DNA of 64,000 nt from CAJQQY01 sp045104975 (GCA_045104975.1 JBGCCY010000011.1:1-64000), one strand, 5' to 3'. Shown: positions 33,779 to 43,412, counted from the first letter of the stretch. Notes: generated by a model from the letters alone, not told the origin. Program-made: numbers and translations.

Positions 33779-35890
33779 TTAATCCATTAATCCCAATGCT
33801 TTCTCCACTTCCAAGACTGGAAATTTACACACCTTATTTTGACAAACATAAATCCGAGTTTCGCCTTCGATCAGTTTGTCTTTTAACAATTGTAAATTTC
33901 CTTCAGATTTTCCTCCAAGAATAAGTGCATGAGGTAGGTAGTTTTGTCTCAGTTCTTTAGAAAGTGCTTTGGAATTATCTCCCATCACAGCTACTTCATA
34001 AGGAGGGTTTACCACGGTCCAATATAAACTACACCAGTTGGAATAGAAATTTGGTTGTGGCGTTTCGGTGATACTTTTTGATAAATTATTTAGCATTTGC
34101 TTGCTTAAATCAACCCATTCAGGCTGATAAAGAATTGTTCCTAATTGGTAAAGATTCCTTGCCATAGTTGAGTTGGAACCAGGGATAACATTGTCAGCTA
34201 TTTCCTTTTTTCGAGCAATTAATTCTGGATCTAAATCAGAAGTATAGTGAAACATACCTGTTGATTTATCATAAAAATGAGTTTGAGTATAAATAGTTAA
34301 TTTTTTAGCGTGATCCAACCATTGCTCATCAAAAGTTACTTGGTACAAATGAACAAATGCATCGATCAACAAAGCATAATCATCCAAAAATGCATTGATC
34401 ACCGATTGTCCATCTTTAAAATTTCGATTTAATCGATGATCCTCTTTAATGGCATTCTTTACTAAAAAATTAGCATTCTTAATCGCTGCATCCAAATATT
34501 CTTCCTCTCCAAAAGCTCGATATGCATCCGTATATCCTTTCAGCATTAAAGCATTCCATGAAGTCAAAATTTTATCATCCAACCCAGGACGAATTCTTTT
34601 ATCTCTTGCACTCATCAAAGTGGATTTGGAGCTAGCAATTTGCTTTTCTAATTTAGTTATAGATATGTCAAACTTCTTGGCAACTTTTTCATCGGAAGAT
34701 TTTCGGTGAAGGATATTATTTTTATGTTCCCAATTTCCAGATTTTTTTACTTCGTAAAATTCATTAAATACTTTTGCAAAATCATCACCTAATAATGAAT
34801 CAATTTCTGATTTTTTCCAAACATAAAATTTCCCTTCTTCTCCTTCACTATCAGCATCCAAGGAAGAATAAAACCCTCCCTCAGGATTAGTCATTTCTCT
34901 TTTTGTGTATTCCAAAGTTTCTACGACAACTTTTTTATACAATGGATTTTTAGTCAACTGATAGGCTTCGGAATATAAACTGACGAGTTGCCCATTATCA
35001 TATAGCATCTTTTCAAAGTGTGGAGCAAACCAATCACCATCAGTTGAGTACCTAGCGAAACCACCGCCTAAGTGATCGTAAATTCCTCCATTTGCCATAT
35101 TGTCCAAAGTGGTTGTAACCGCTTCAAGCGCTTTTGCATCTTTGGTGAAATAATAATAGTTGAGCAAGAATTCATAATTATTTGGCATCGGAAATTTAGG
35201 CGCACCTTTTCGTCCTCCTTTTTTGAAATCAATATTATCTAAAAAGTTAGTAGCGATACCATTTAATTTTTCTGCATTAAAATTTTGATCGCCATCATTC
35301 AAAACAATATTGTCTTGTTGTTGTATTCCTTCTTGTAGTTGACTAGCAGATTCTTCTAATCTTCCTGGATCTTCTTTTTTGATTTTGATGAAATTCTCCA
35401 AAACACCTAACCAATCTTTCTTCGGGAAATAAGTGCTTGCCCAAACTGGTCGTCCATCAGGGAGGGCAAAAGCATTTAACGGCCAACCACAACCTCGACC
35501 ACTTGCTAGTTGACAAGCAGACATATATACATCATCAATATCAGGACGTTCTTCCCGATCCACTTTAATACAAATGAAATTTTCATTCATAATTTTACTA
35601 ACCAAAGTATCCTCAAAAGATTCGTGTTCCATCACATGACACCAATGACAAGCTGCATATCCTACGCTGACGATAATCATTTTGTCTTCCGCCTTAGCTT
35701 TGGCTAAGGCTTCCTCCCCCCAGGGATACCAATCTACAGGATTGTGTGCATGCTGCAGCAAGTAGGGACTACTTTCATTAATTAACTTATTGGTGTATTT
35801 GTGGTTTCCATCTTTCGATGAATTTCCGTTTTGAGAAGATTTACAAGAGACAAATGCGATTAGGGCAAAGCAAATAAGATATTTATACAT
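33779..35890 (-). CDS. DUF255 thioredoxin-domain lipoprotein (YyaL/Spermatogenesis-associated 20-like)
   Basis: A 703-residue protein. From the ATG at 35890 it has a lipoprotein signal (YLICFALIAFVSC). The thioredoxin-like N-terminal domain starts NKLINESSPYLLQHAHNPVDWYPWGEEA and contains the active-site-like CHWCHVMEHESFED, then IKVDREERPDIDDVYM. The rest is an (alpha/alpha)6-type domain, with GGIYDHLGGGFARYSTDGDWFAPHFEKMLYDNGQL, FYSSLDADSEGEEG and ILTSWNALMLKGY. This is the full-length family architecture. Function is unresolved; glucosamine-type epimerase folds and redox roles have been proposed. A longer frame from 35950 would place 20 residues before the lipoprotein signal. Confidence 0.88.
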   Translation of the reverse strand: MYKYLICFALIAFVSCKSSQNGNSSKDGNHKYTNKLINESSPYLLQHAHNPVDWYPWGEEALAKAKAEDKMIIVSVGYAACHWCHVMEHESFEDTLVSKIMNENFICIKVDREERPDIDDVYMSACQLASGRGCGWPLNAFALPDGRPVWASTYFPKKDWLGVLENFIKIKKEDPGRLEESASQLQEGIQQQDNIVLNDGDQNFNAEKLNGIATNFLDNIDFKKGGRKGAPKFPMPNNYEFLLNYYYFTKDAKALEAVTTTLDNMANGGIYDHLGGGFARYSTDGDWFAPHFEKMLYDNGQLVSLYSEAYQLTKNPLYKKVVVETLEYTKREMTNPEGGFYSSLDADSEGEEGKFYVWKKSEIDSLLGDDFAKVFNEFYEVKKSGNWEHKNNILHRKSSDEKVAKKFDISITKLEKQIASSKSTLMSARDKRIRPGLDDKILTSWNALMLKGYTDAYRAFGEEEYLDAAIKNANFLVKNAIKEDHRLNRNFKDGQSVINAFLDDYALLIDAFVHLYQVTFDEQWLDHAKKLTIYTQTHFYDKSTGMFHYTSDLDPELIARKKEIADNVIPGSNSTMARNLYQLGTILYQPEWVDLSKQMLNNLSKSITETPQPNFYSNWCSLYWTVVNPPYEVAVMGDNSKALSKELRQNYLPHALILGGKSEGNLQLLKDKLIEGETRIYVCQNKVCKFPVLEVEKALGLMD

Positions 35891-36217
35891 ATTGATTTTT
35901 TTTTTGCAAAAATAGAAAGGTTTATGGATTGTTGAACGGTTTTTTTTCAAATGAGTTTTGAATGATATAAGGTATTGATAATGAGTCAGTTAAAATTTAT
36001 AAATATAATATATGTTTCAAGGAGATGAGAAAATTTCTTTTATTAAAACTAAGAACAAGATTTTAATAAATAATAAAATAGAGAAAAAAATGAACTTTAT
36101 ACTTACGATGATTTGTTATAAGGTTGGCATTACCGAATTTATTAAAACTGAATGATTCAGTAGCCGAATTTAAAACCTTATATTTAAGGTATTGTAAAAC
36201 AAATAAATAATCAGATC

Positions 36218-36688
36218 ATGAATTGGCGAAGATTAAACGGAGACAAAATTGAACTGCCAATTAAGGAAGCAGTAAAAAAAACAATTATTAGAGAAATCGA
36301 AGCAGGGTACAAATTAAAAGTTTGTATCGGAACCGATTCCCAGGTGAGAGGAAGTGTAGTAGAATTTGCTTCTGTAATTGTTTTCTTAAGAGAAAAAAAA
36401 GGTGGGTTCATGTTTATCCACAGTTACAAAAAAGAACAAACGATGAGTCTGCGAGAAAGAATGATTTTGGAGGTAGCGAAGTCTGTAGAGGTAGCTTATG
36501 GACTATGTGATTTGTTGGATAAATATAATGTGGCACTTGAAGTTCATGCAGACATTAATACAGATCCTCATTTCCAATCAAATATTGCACTCAAGGAGGC
36601 AATGGGATATATCCTTGGTATGGGGTTTGAATTTAAAGCAAAACCTGATGCATTTGCAAGTTCATCTTGTGCTGATAAGGTTGTTTAA
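36218..36688 (+). CDS. RNase H-like YkuK family protein
   Basis: A 156-residue protein resembling Bacillus YkuK (DUF458), an RNase H-fold family. The visible core is KVCIGTDSQVRGSVVEFASVIVFL, with Asp in the first strand (GTDS), and VALEVHADINTDPHFQSNIALKEAMGYILGMGFEFKAKPDAFASSSCADKVV, where the DIN and the final D match family carboxylates. Nuclease activity has not been demonstrated for the family as far as I know. It is a lone gene with about 330 bases upstream and a terminator downstream. Confidence 0.82.
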   Translation: MNWRRLNGDKIELPIKEAVKKTIIREIEAGYKLKVCIGTDSQVRGSVVEFASVIVFLREKKGGFMFIHSYKKEQTMSLRERMILEVAKSVEVAYGLCDLLDKYNVALEVHADINTDPHFQSNIALKEAMGYILGMGFEFKAKPDAFASSSCADKVV

Positions 36689-36714
36689 GTTTTAAATTTT
36701 TATAAAAAAATAGA

Positions 36715-36753
36715 GTCATGTTACAGTTGAATTTGTAGCATGACTTTTTTTTT
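36715..36753 (+). terminator. Intrinsic terminator
   Basis: GTCATGTTAC (36715-36724) pairs with GTAGCATGAC (36735-36744) with one T-G pair, followed by nine T. Confidence 0.82.
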
Positions 36754-36823
36754 GAAAATATTTTTTGAGGTACATTACTGTTATTTTGTATATTAGATTT
36801 TTTTAAACCTCAAAAAAAGCAAA

Positions 36824-37813
36824 ATGAAACAGAAAAAAGTAATAGTAACTACAGATGACTATGGTGTAAATCCTAATGTTAATAACGCCATTATCGATGC
36901 GGTCAATGCAGGTAAAGTCAATTCCATCGCAGTTTTACCCAATTATGATGGGATGACCATAAAAAGGAAAAAGAAGTATAGAACCTCCGCTGAAAATGCT
37001 ATTCGATTGTTGGATAAAACGAATGGAAAAGGAGAAATAGGTTGTCATTTAACCTTGACCTCTGGAAGACCAATCACTAAGGCAAAATCCATGATTGATG
37101 AAGATGGATACTTTCGAGGTATTTATGAATTTAGGCGAACCATCAAACCCAAAGAACTTAGAGAAGAACTGAACGCTCAAGTGAAAGTATTTACGGAAAA
37201 TAATATTCCGCTTACTCATCTAAGTTGCCACCATAATGCGTTGACCTTCTTTCCCGAATTATATCAAGAGTATTTGAAAGTATGTAAAGATTATAAGTTG
37301 GCCATTCGGTCGGCGAATAGCCGTCCACGAAAATCAATGAATAAATTCCTTAGTTTTTTGAAAATAAAATTAGTGGATGACATGAAGAAGCGTGATCGAA
37401 GGGAAATAAAAAGATTTTCTAAAAAAGCACCTAAAGAATTTTTTGTTCAAAATATACAAGGGAAATATAAAACGACCAGTTTCCATGATAGTGGACATTA
37501 TGGTCCTATTCCTGGAGCACCAATTCATAATACCAAAGAAAATATAAAGAGATGGATTGATAAAAAACATTTAACTTTAAATAAATCCTTAAAAAGGTTA
37601 GCGAAATCGGAAGAACAAGATTCTATGGAATTTATTTTACATATTGCTAAAAACAAACTTCAAACCCCAAATAAATACAAGGATATTGACTATCCTGGTG
37701 TTGATTTGAAATATTTTGACAGTCGTTATTTAGAGTACAAATCAATTATGGAATTTGATTTTGCTAAACATCCAAATATTAAATTGGCGAGTTGGAGCGA
37801 ATTAGAAAAGTAG
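36824..37813 (+). CDS. ChbG/HpnK (YdjC) family deacetylase
   Basis: Putative carbohydrate deacetylase of 329 residues. The metal-binding DD of the family is seen in VTTDDYGVN (about 9-17), and the histidine ligands in GEIGCHLTLTSGRPI and LTHLSCHHNAL. HDSGHYGPIPGAP lies in the second half. Family members remove acetyl groups from N-acetylated di-saccharides (ChbG) or hopanoid-linked glucosamine (HpnK). This one is longer than ChbG and has no neighbours that indicate a substrate. Cytoplasmic. Confidence 0.83.
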   Translation: MKQKKVIVTTDDYGVNPNVNNAIIDAVNAGKVNSIAVLPNYDGMTIKRKKKYRTSAENAIRLLDKTNGKGEIGCHLTLTSGRPITKAKSMIDEDGYFRGIYEFRRTIKPKELREELNAQVKVFTENNIPLTHLSCHHNALTFFPELYQEYLKVCKDYKLAIRSANSRPRKSMNKFLSFLKIKLVDDMKKRDRREIKRFSKKAPKEFFVQNIQGKYKTTSFHDSGHYGPIPGAPIHNTKENIKRWIDKKHLTLNKSLKRLAKSEEQDSMEFILHIAKNKLQTPNKYKDIDYPGVDLKYFDSRYLEYKSIMEFDFAKHPNIKLASWSELEK

Positions 37814-37825
37814 AAAAAATACTTT

Positions 37826-37866
37826 TGTAAGTTGATTGTTATATGTTTTATAACAATCAACTTACA
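37826..37866. terminator. Bidirectional terminator, perfect 18-bp stem
   Basis: Arms 37826-37843 and 37849-37866 are perfectly complementary with a 5-base loop TGTTT, followed by TTTT on the plus strand and preceded by AAAAT for the minus strand. It lies between convergent stops at 37813 and 37877. Confidence 0.88.
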
Positions 37867-37876
37867 TTTTTTAAAA

Positions 37877-38449
37877 TTACTCTTCGCTCAAAATTCCACG
37901 GATATTCCAATTCACACTAACATTTGCTCCTGTACTAGGATTAGCTGAAAGATCTCGGTAGGTTTTCCATTCTGTTTCTCCTTCTCCCAACATCCAATCT
38001 CCATTCGTTCTTGCTGGACCTTCATCACAACCCATGCTTCTGATTTCTGATGTATGAACTAATCTAACTACAATCCACAAATCCTCATTACTGATCTCTA
38101 CTGGAGTAGTTAAGGTATGAGAATTCCAAGAATTAGCAGAGACTTGATTGATCACATTTTGGGAATATAAAAGTGTTCCAGGTGAACTAGAAGTTCCTGA
38201 ACCATAAATCAATATTTCGCAATCCACCGGCTTATCTTGAATGTAGAAATCTACTTCATCTAAAGTTCTACCGACATAATTATCAACAATGCTAGCAGGA
38301 AATCGCTGTCCAGCATCAAAGGTACCTGCTGGTAGAGCAGGAGCTGAAAAATTATCATCATCGTATCTTAGTTCAATGGTAGGACTGTCTTTTTTGCAAG
38401 ACAAAAATAGTATAGTGCAACTTAATATTGCAAAGAAAATATTTTTCAT
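37877..38449 (-). CDS. Hypothetical lipoprotein
   Basis: A 190-residue predicted lipoprotein (MKNIFFAILSCTILFLSC, Cys18 followed by KKD). The mature part is a single beta-sandwich-like domain: FDAGQRFPASIVDNYVGRTLDEVDFYIQDKPVDCEILIYGSG, HTLTTPVEISNEDLWIVVRLVH. This strand pattern is found in T9SS-associated extracellular domains around peptidases. Two cysteines (in PVDC and MGCDEG) may form a disulfide. No function assigned. Confidence 0.7.
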   Translation of the reverse strand: MKNIFFAILSCTILFLSCKKDSPTIELRYDDDNFSAPALPAGTFDAGQRFPASIVDNYVGRTLDEVDFYIQDKPVDCEILIYGSGTSSSPGTLLYSQNVINQVSANSWNSHTLTTPVEISNEDLWIVVRLVHTSEIRSMGCDEGPARTNGDWMLGEGETEWKTYRDLSANPSTGANVSVNWNIRGILSEE

Positions 38450-38554
38450 GTAAAATGATTTTAGGTTAAATAATCTGTGTCAGCAAGTTAAATCTTATCA
38501 GACTATAATTCCATATTAAATTTACTTTTAACCTAATTTTAATAATTTAGTTTT

Positions 38555-40606
38555 TTATTTAAAGGTAAATTCCACCGTTTCATTTTCCTCTAATGTTTTT
38601 TCTAACAATACTTTTCCGAAATTATTTTCAATCTTAATTATGGTCTGATTGTTTAATTTAAAAACTTTAATATTGAAATCTTCGCCAAATGCTTTCACTC
38701 GATTCAATTCCATGAAATTCCAGTCCTTAGGCAATCTTGGCGTACATTTAAAACTCTTCAAACCCGTTGGAACTATCCCAAACATTCCCTCCGTAAACAC
38801 TCTACAATATAAAGCACTTTCCGCTGAAAGATGAGCCATGTTGCCTTCCGGAAATGCCTCCACCACATAAGGAACTCTTTTCCCTAATAGTCTTTCTTTT
38901 GAAAATTCGGTTAGTTTTTCCAAAGAAACCTCTGTCGCCCCTGCAAAAAAAGTACCTCTCAAAGCATATAAGGTTCCACGATCCCAAAAGATTTTAGAGA
39001 TTGCTTTATTGGCACTATTCTTTTCAACATGGACTCCGTTAGTTGACCAAAGTTTTTCAAATAAAGCTTTTACCGTTTCTTCTTTTCGATCAAAAATTCC
39101 AACGACCAATGGCAAGCAAATCCAATGACGCAAAAATTGATGCTCTTTGTAATATTTATAAGTTTCGAGTCCTTCGACTTTTGCTCCAAAATATTGGTCA
39201 ATGGCAATTTTTAAATCAGCGTATTGTTGTTCATATTTATCAAGAATAGATTTTTTCTTACCAAGTGATTTGGCTAAACTTTGAGACATTTCTAACGCTC
39301 CAAAATATAATGCTGAAGTGGATAAGTTTGCTGTACCAGTTTCGATACGACCTTCCATTTCATCAGATTCCGATTTGACTACACCTTCTTCATTTAGTTG
39401 GCGATGACAATATTCTAAGCACCATTCAATCAATGGCCAAAGTTCTTCTGCAATTTTTTTATCTCCATTCGCCAACGCAAAATGACTCGCTCCATAGGCG
39501 ATCATCGCTGCATCACCTCGATCCAAAAGGAAAGGTGGAACTTCTCCTTCGATTTCAAATGCATAACGAATTTTTTCAAACTCAGGATTGATCTCTTTGG
39601 CGAATGCACGATAAGTATTCATCGCAGATTCATTTCCGATATCATAACCTAAATATGGAAAAAATGGATTGACATATTCCGCTTGATCATTCGCCCAAAT
39701 TCCTACATAATATCGACCACCACCAGGCGAATGAATCAAACCTAATTTTGATTCAAAAATACTTTCGGAGGCTCTGATTTTAGAAAATTCAAAAAGTTGA
39801 TTGAGGATTGGATTCGGAGTATTTAATTGAAGTGAATTTTTTAGTTCCTTGAGAAGTGCTTTTCTTTTGGTTAGGTTTTTTTCAAAATGAGTAGCAGAGG
39901 GAGAATCTTCTTCGCTCCTAGATGCATTGAATTCAATGGAAAATTCAATAGTTTTTCCAGGAGCAATATTTGAAATACTTGGAATGTTTTGAATTTGACG
40001 AATTAGATAAATATCATCTTTAGTGTATCCAGTTATTTCCTTATTTTTTGAAGCAAAACGGAAACGAATTGGTTGGTCAGAAGTATTGGTCAAGTAACAT
40101 TTTTCAATAAATAGTCTTTGATCGGTCGATGGAAATAATTCTCTTTTTAGGGCTAATCCTGATTTGGAAGGTTGGTGTTGGAAAGTCAGTAGACCATCAA
40201 TTTTTACAAAATCAATTGGGCCTGGAACAAATTGTCGATCACCAATAATGATCGTTGGAAAGCTTTCATCACCAAATGTTTCTTTTGCATAGGCTCGATA
40301 AATAAACCAGTTGGGATCAGTTTCTTTGATAATCGGATGAATCTGTGGAAAGAAAATTTGACGTTCCAATTTTAGATTCTTAGCAGTATCAATCTTATAA
40401 GAAATAATTCCCGCAACTCGCGTTCCAGCCATTTCAATATTGTCTTGATGCGGCAAATTTTGATCATTTTTTAAATCCCAAATTATAGAATTGTTATCAC
40501 CTATTTCCCAATGGTTTTGATAAGTTTCTTTTTGAGAAAAAATATGTTGGGAAAGGATAAGGAAAAAAAGGATTAAGCAATTTTTAAAAAAAGGAATCTT
40601 GGTCAT
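38555..40606 (-). CDS. Six-hairpin glycoside hydrolase-like protein, secreted
   Basis: A 683-residue exported enzyme candidate: signal peptide (to IFSQ, about 25), an N-terminal beta-sandwich (30-235) and an (alpha/alpha)6 toroid (about 260-600). The toroid shows GLIHSPGGGRYYVGIWANDQAEYVNPFFPYLGYDIG, a string of aromatics and acids like those in GH15/GH65/GH78/GH95 active sites, and EMEGRIETGTANLSTSALYFGAL. A C-terminal beta domain completes the architecture. The exact family and substrate cannot be fixed by eye. It is divergent from the MarR gene. Confidence 0.78.
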   Translation of the reverse strand: MTKIPFFKNCLILFFLILSQHIFSQKETYQNHWEIGDNNSIIWDLKNDQNLPHQDNIEMAGTRVAGIISYKIDTAKNLKLERQIFFPQIHPIIKETDPNWFIYRAYAKETFGDESFPTIIIGDRQFVPGPIDFVKIDGLLTFQHQPSKSGLALKRELFPSTDQRLFIEKCYLTNTSDQPIRFRFASKNKEITGYTKDDIYLIRQIQNIPSISNIAPGKTIEFSIEFNASRSEEDSPSATHFEKNLTKRKALLKELKNSLQLNTPNPILNQLFEFSKIRASESIFESKLGLIHSPGGGRYYVGIWANDQAEYVNPFFPYLGYDIGNESAMNTYRAFAKEINPEFEKIRYAFEIEGEVPPFLLDRGDAAMIAYGASHFALANGDKKIAEELWPLIEWCLEYCHRQLNEEGVVKSESDEMEGRIETGTANLSTSALYFGALEMSQSLAKSLGKKKSILDKYEQQYADLKIAIDQYFGAKVEGLETYKYYKEHQFLRHWICLPLVVGIFDRKEETVKALFEKLWSTNGVHVEKNSANKAISKIFWDRGTLYALRGTFFAGATEVSLEKLTEFSKERLLGKRVPYVVEAFPEGNMAHLSAESALYCRVFTEGMFGIVPTGLKSFKCTPRLPKDWNFMELNRVKAFGEDFNIKVFKLNNQTIIKIENNFGKVLLEKTLEENETVEFTFK

Positions 40607-40701
40607 GTTGATTTTTTTATATTTGTATTTTTATCTGAGAACAGAACCAGTTAGGAAAGCACGCTTAAGCACAGAGAATTATTTTAGTTATGAATATTCA
40701 G

Positions 40702-40736
40702 TTTTGTTCTAAAATTAATTTTTTTAAGAGAACAAA
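40702..40736. promoter_or_regulatory. Inverted repeat upstream of the MarR gene, candidate operator
   Basis: TTTTGTTCT (40702-40710) and AGAACAAAA (40728-40736) are perfect 9-base inverted repeats separated by 17 bases, ending 37 bases before the MarR start in the gap shared with the divergent glycosidase gene. The symmetry and position suit autoregulation by a dimeric regulator. This is inference. Confidence 0.4.
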
Positions 40737-40773
40737 ATAGAAAATATTTCTTTTTTAAAACGGAAAATATCTA

Positions 40774-41217
40774 ATGGCAAAAAAACAAAACACTAAAAAT
40801 TTTGGAGCATACATTGATCGGACGATAAAAATTATCCGACAAAATTATTTGAAAGCCTTCAAAGAAATCGAGGTGGATTTGACGACAGAGCAATGGGTGC
40901 TTTTGGATAGTTTGTACCAAGAAGATGGAATTTCACAAAATGAATTGGCGAATGGAAGTTTTAAAAATGCACCAACTGTTTCTAGAATTGTTGATTTATT
41001 ATGTAAAAAAGGCTTGACAGAAAGGAAAAGATTTGAAAATGATAAAAGACGGTACAAAGTATTTTTAACAAAAAAAGGAAAAGACACGTATAAAAAAACG
41101 AAACCTGTAGTCGTGAAATTGAGGAGAAAAGGTTGGAAAAACTTGTCAGATGAAGATTATGATTTCTTTTTAAAGATAATGAATCAAATTTTTGAAAACT
41201 TTGAAGACCAAAAATAA
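40774..41217 (+). CDS. MarR family transcriptional regulator
   Basis: A 147-residue winged-helix regulator. The dimerisation helix NFGAYIDRTIKIIRQNYLKAF is followed by LTTEQWVLLDSLYQEDGISQNELA, the recognition helix region NAPTVSRIVDLLCKKGLTERK and the wing FENDKRRYKVFLTKKGKD. It lies 91 bases upstream of the 4-hydroxyphenylpyruvate dioxygenase gene on the same strand, so it is a good candidate regulator of aromatic amino acid breakdown; the effector might be a tyrosine catabolite. Neither point is proven by sequence. Confidence 0.9.
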   Translation: MAKKQNTKNFGAYIDRTIKIIRQNYLKAFKEIEVDLTTEQWVLLDSLYQEDGISQNELANGSFKNAPTVSRIVDLLCKKGLTERKRFENDKRRYKVFLTKKGKDTYKKTKPVVVKLRRKGWKNLSDEDYDFFLKIMNQIFENFEDQK

Positions 41218-41239
41218 AGTAAGTGTCCTTAAAAAGAAA

Positions 41240-41270
41240 TATATTTGCCATGGCAACTGTTGCTACAACA
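41240..41270 (+). promoter_or_regulatory. hppD promoter with overlapping palindrome
   Basis: TATATTTG (41240-41247) matches the -7 consensus. The 12-bp palindrome TTGCCATGGCAA (41245-41256) overlaps it and the expected start point near 41254, and another TTGC...CAA motif (TTGCTACAACAA) follows. A regulator bound here would block the promoter. The MarR protein encoded upstream is the obvious candidate. Confidence 0.5.
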
Positions 41271-41308
41271 ACTATTATTTATTTTAGTCAAATAAAAACA
41301 TTTTCAAT

Positions 41309-42442
41309 ATGTCAGATGTAAATTTAGAATTACCAAAAGTATACAATGATGCGGCGGATTTTATGCCAATCAATGGAACTGATTATTTAGAATTATATGT
41401 GAGTAATGCTAAGCAAGCGGCTCATTATTACAAGTCTGCTTTTGGTTTTCAATCATTGGCTTACTCAGGTTTGGAAACTGGAAATCGAGAAACCGAATCA
41501 TATGTAGTAATTCAAGACAAAATTCGAATTGTTTTGACTTCTCCACTTCGAAGTGGCTCTGATATCGGAAGGCATATCGATAAGCATGGAGATGGTGTAA
41601 AAGTGAATGCACTTTGGGTAGATGATGCAACTTACGCCTACAATACTGCCATGGAAAGAGGAGCAAGGTCATACATGGAACCTAAGACGGAAGAAGATGA
41701 AAATGGAAAAATAGTGCGGTCAGGAATTTATTCTTACGGAGAGGTCGTTCATATTTTTGTAGAAAGAAAAGATTACAATGGTATCTTTTTGCCTGGATTT
41801 GCGAAATGGGAAACACATTATAACCCAGAGCATGTGGGGTTGAAATTTGTGGATCACATGGTTGGAAATGTAGAGTTAGGTAAAATGAATTACTGGGTAG
41901 ATTTTTATGAAAAAGTTATGGGATTCACTCAAATTTTATCTTTTGATGATAAGGATATTTCGACTGAATTTACAGCTTTGATGAGTAAGGTGATGAGTAA
42001 TGGAAATGGTCGAATCAAATTTCCAATCAATGAACCTGCTGCTGGTTTGAAAAAATCTCAGGTAGATGAATACCTAGAATTTTATGAAGGAGAAGGTGTT
42101 CAGCACGTGGCAGTAGCTACGGATAATATTGTAAAGACTGTAACTGCTTTGCGAGATCGAGGAGTAGAATTTTTGAATATACCAACATCTTATTATGATG
42201 TCTTGGAAGAGCGAGTTGGGAAAATTGATGAAGATATTGATTCGCTGAAGGAGTTAGGAATTTTGGTAGATCGAGATGATGAAGGTTATTTGTTACAGAT
42301 TTTCACTAAAACAATTCAAGCTCGACCAACGATGTTTTTTGAAATTATTCAAAGAAAAGGAGCAACCTCTTTTGGAAAAGGAAATTTCAAAGCTTTGTTT
42401 GAAGCGATTGAAAGAGAGCAAGAGTTAAGAGGAACTTTATAA
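41309..42442 (+). CDS. hppD: 4-hydroxyphenylpyruvate dioxygenase
   Basis: Fe(II) enzyme converting 4-hydroxyphenylpyruvate to homogentisate in tyrosine catabolism. Length 377 fits the family. The N-terminal vicinal-oxygen-chelate domain starts DYLELYVSNAKQAAHYYKSAFGF. In the catalytic domain the iron ligands are H183 (VDHMVGNV), H266 (GVQHVAVAT) and E345 (FFEIIQRKG), and the end has the typical SFGKGNFKALFEAIEREQ. Homogentisate dioxygenase is not in the window. A terminator and a palindromic repeat follow the stop. Confidence 0.95.
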   Translation: MSDVNLELPKVYNDAADFMPINGTDYLELYVSNAKQAAHYYKSAFGFQSLAYSGLETGNRETESYVVIQDKIRIVLTSPLRSGSDIGRHIDKHGDGVKVNALWVDDATYAYNTAMERGARSYMEPKTEEDENGKIVRSGIYSYGEVVHIFVERKDYNGIFLPGFAKWETHYNPEHVGLKFVDHMVGNVELGKMNYWVDFYEKVMGFTQILSFDDKDISTEFTALMSKVMSNGNGRIKFPINEPAAGLKKSQVDEYLEFYEGEGVQHVAVATDNIVKTVTALRDRGVEFLNIPTSYYDVLEERVGKIDEDIDSLKELGILVDRDDEGYLLQIFTKTIQARPTMFFEIIQRKGATSFGKGNFKALFEAIEREQELRGTL

Positions 42443-42497
42443 AAAAAATAAATCGATGTCGTGAAATTCTACGGCATTGATATTTTATAAAAAAGAG

Positions 42498-42535
42498 AAT
42501 CCGTCAATTGATTAAATTCAGTTGGCGGATTTTTC
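42498..42535 (+). terminator. Intrinsic terminator after hppD
   Basis: AATCCGTCAA (42498-42507) pairs with TTGGCGGATT (42522-42531), one T-G pair, followed by TTTT. A palindromic repeat begins immediately after it. Confidence 0.78.
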
Positions 42536-42563
42536 GTAGCTGGGCTTTCCCGAGTCCAGCTAC
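42536..42563. repeat. GTAGCTGG palindromic repeat, copy 1
   Basis: GTAGCTGGGCT (42536-42546) pairs with AGTCCAGCTAC (42553-42563) with one G-U pair and a 6-base loop. It ends 10 bases before the stop of the convergent gene at 42574. A longer relative with the same ends is at 58518-58579. Confidence 0.7.
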
Positions 42564-42573
42564 AAGAAAGTAG

Positions 42574-43329
42574 TTATTGCACCAAGTGATCTTCCAAATC
42601 CAAATCTTCTTTGACTACTTCATGTTCACCATAAAAATATTCACTTTTTCCAAATGCCAGAATTGGGAAAAAAATAAATGGTAGAAAAAATAATCCAACC
42701 GAAAAAGAATCTGATCTACCAAAAACTCTAGCCATTCCATTGGTGATGGTGGCTAAGGCAATTAAATTAAAAAGAGGAACAAAAAATAAAAATACCCATG
42801 AACGATCTCTATCAATGATGTCACACATGATAATTAGATTGTAAATTGGAATTAAGGCATACCAACCCTTGTAGCCTGCTTTTCTAAAAATTCGCCATTG
42901 AGAGGCAAGTGAAATTACAATTGTTCCAAGTAGTAAATTAAAAAGAAAACCGATGAGAATAGATAATTGGAAGCTAGAATTATTAAACATTTTGGCAATG
43001 TTGTCATCTGAAAATGAGCGATAATAAAACATTCCAAAATTGAAAATCATTGGGATTGTAATTAAGATTGCCATGAATGCAAAAACAGATCCGACTGAAA
43101 TATCATATTTATTTGATCTACTAAGATTTCTAATTCCTAATCCTGTAGAAAGAAAAAAACCAACTACTGAGATAAAAGGAAATATAAAAGAAAATAATCC
43201 ATTTCGTTGAGATAAAAAATTTGAGCCATTAGATTGCACTACATAATAGATGGCATAGTTGGTCAAATAATTAATTGCAATTAAAACGAATAACCATTTT
43301 GCAGTAATCTTTAGGAAATTATCAGGCAT
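42574..43329 (-). CDS. DUF5684-like integral membrane protein
   Basis: A 251-residue protein with about seven hydrophobic segments. The C-terminal half, RIFRKAGYKGWYALIPIYNLIIMCDIIDRDRSWVFLFFVPLFNLI with FFLPFIFFPILAFGKSEY, matches the DUF5684 pattern also seen at the N-terminus of Bacteroidota signal peptidases, but no peptidase domain is present. The N-terminal half has extra membrane segments. The tail is acidic and cytoplasmic by the positive-inside rule (weak). Function unknown. Confidence 0.75.
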   Translation of the reverse strand: MPDNFLKITAKWLFVLIAINYLTNYAIYYVVQSNGSNFLSQRNGLFSFIFPFISVVGFFLSTGLGIRNLSRSNKYDISVGSVFAFMAILITIPMIFNFGMFYYRSFSDDNIAKMFNNSSFQLSILIGFLFNLLLGTIVISLASQWRIFRKAGYKGWYALIPIYNLIIMCDIIDRDRSWVFLFFVPLFNLIALATITNGMARVFGRSDSFSVGLFFLPFIFFPILAFGKSEYFYGEHEVVKEDLDLEDHLVQ

Positions 43330-43412
43330 AAGAATTTGGTTTGAATGAAAACTAATATAATTATTTACCTATGCTTTTTTTTGTAAAAAAGTAAATGCAA
43401 AATACTAGATAT

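Noticed and set aside
41250..41322. 24-codon frame overlapping the hppD start
   Set aside because: It starts upstream of the predicted transcription start and has no coding character; not a credible leader peptide.
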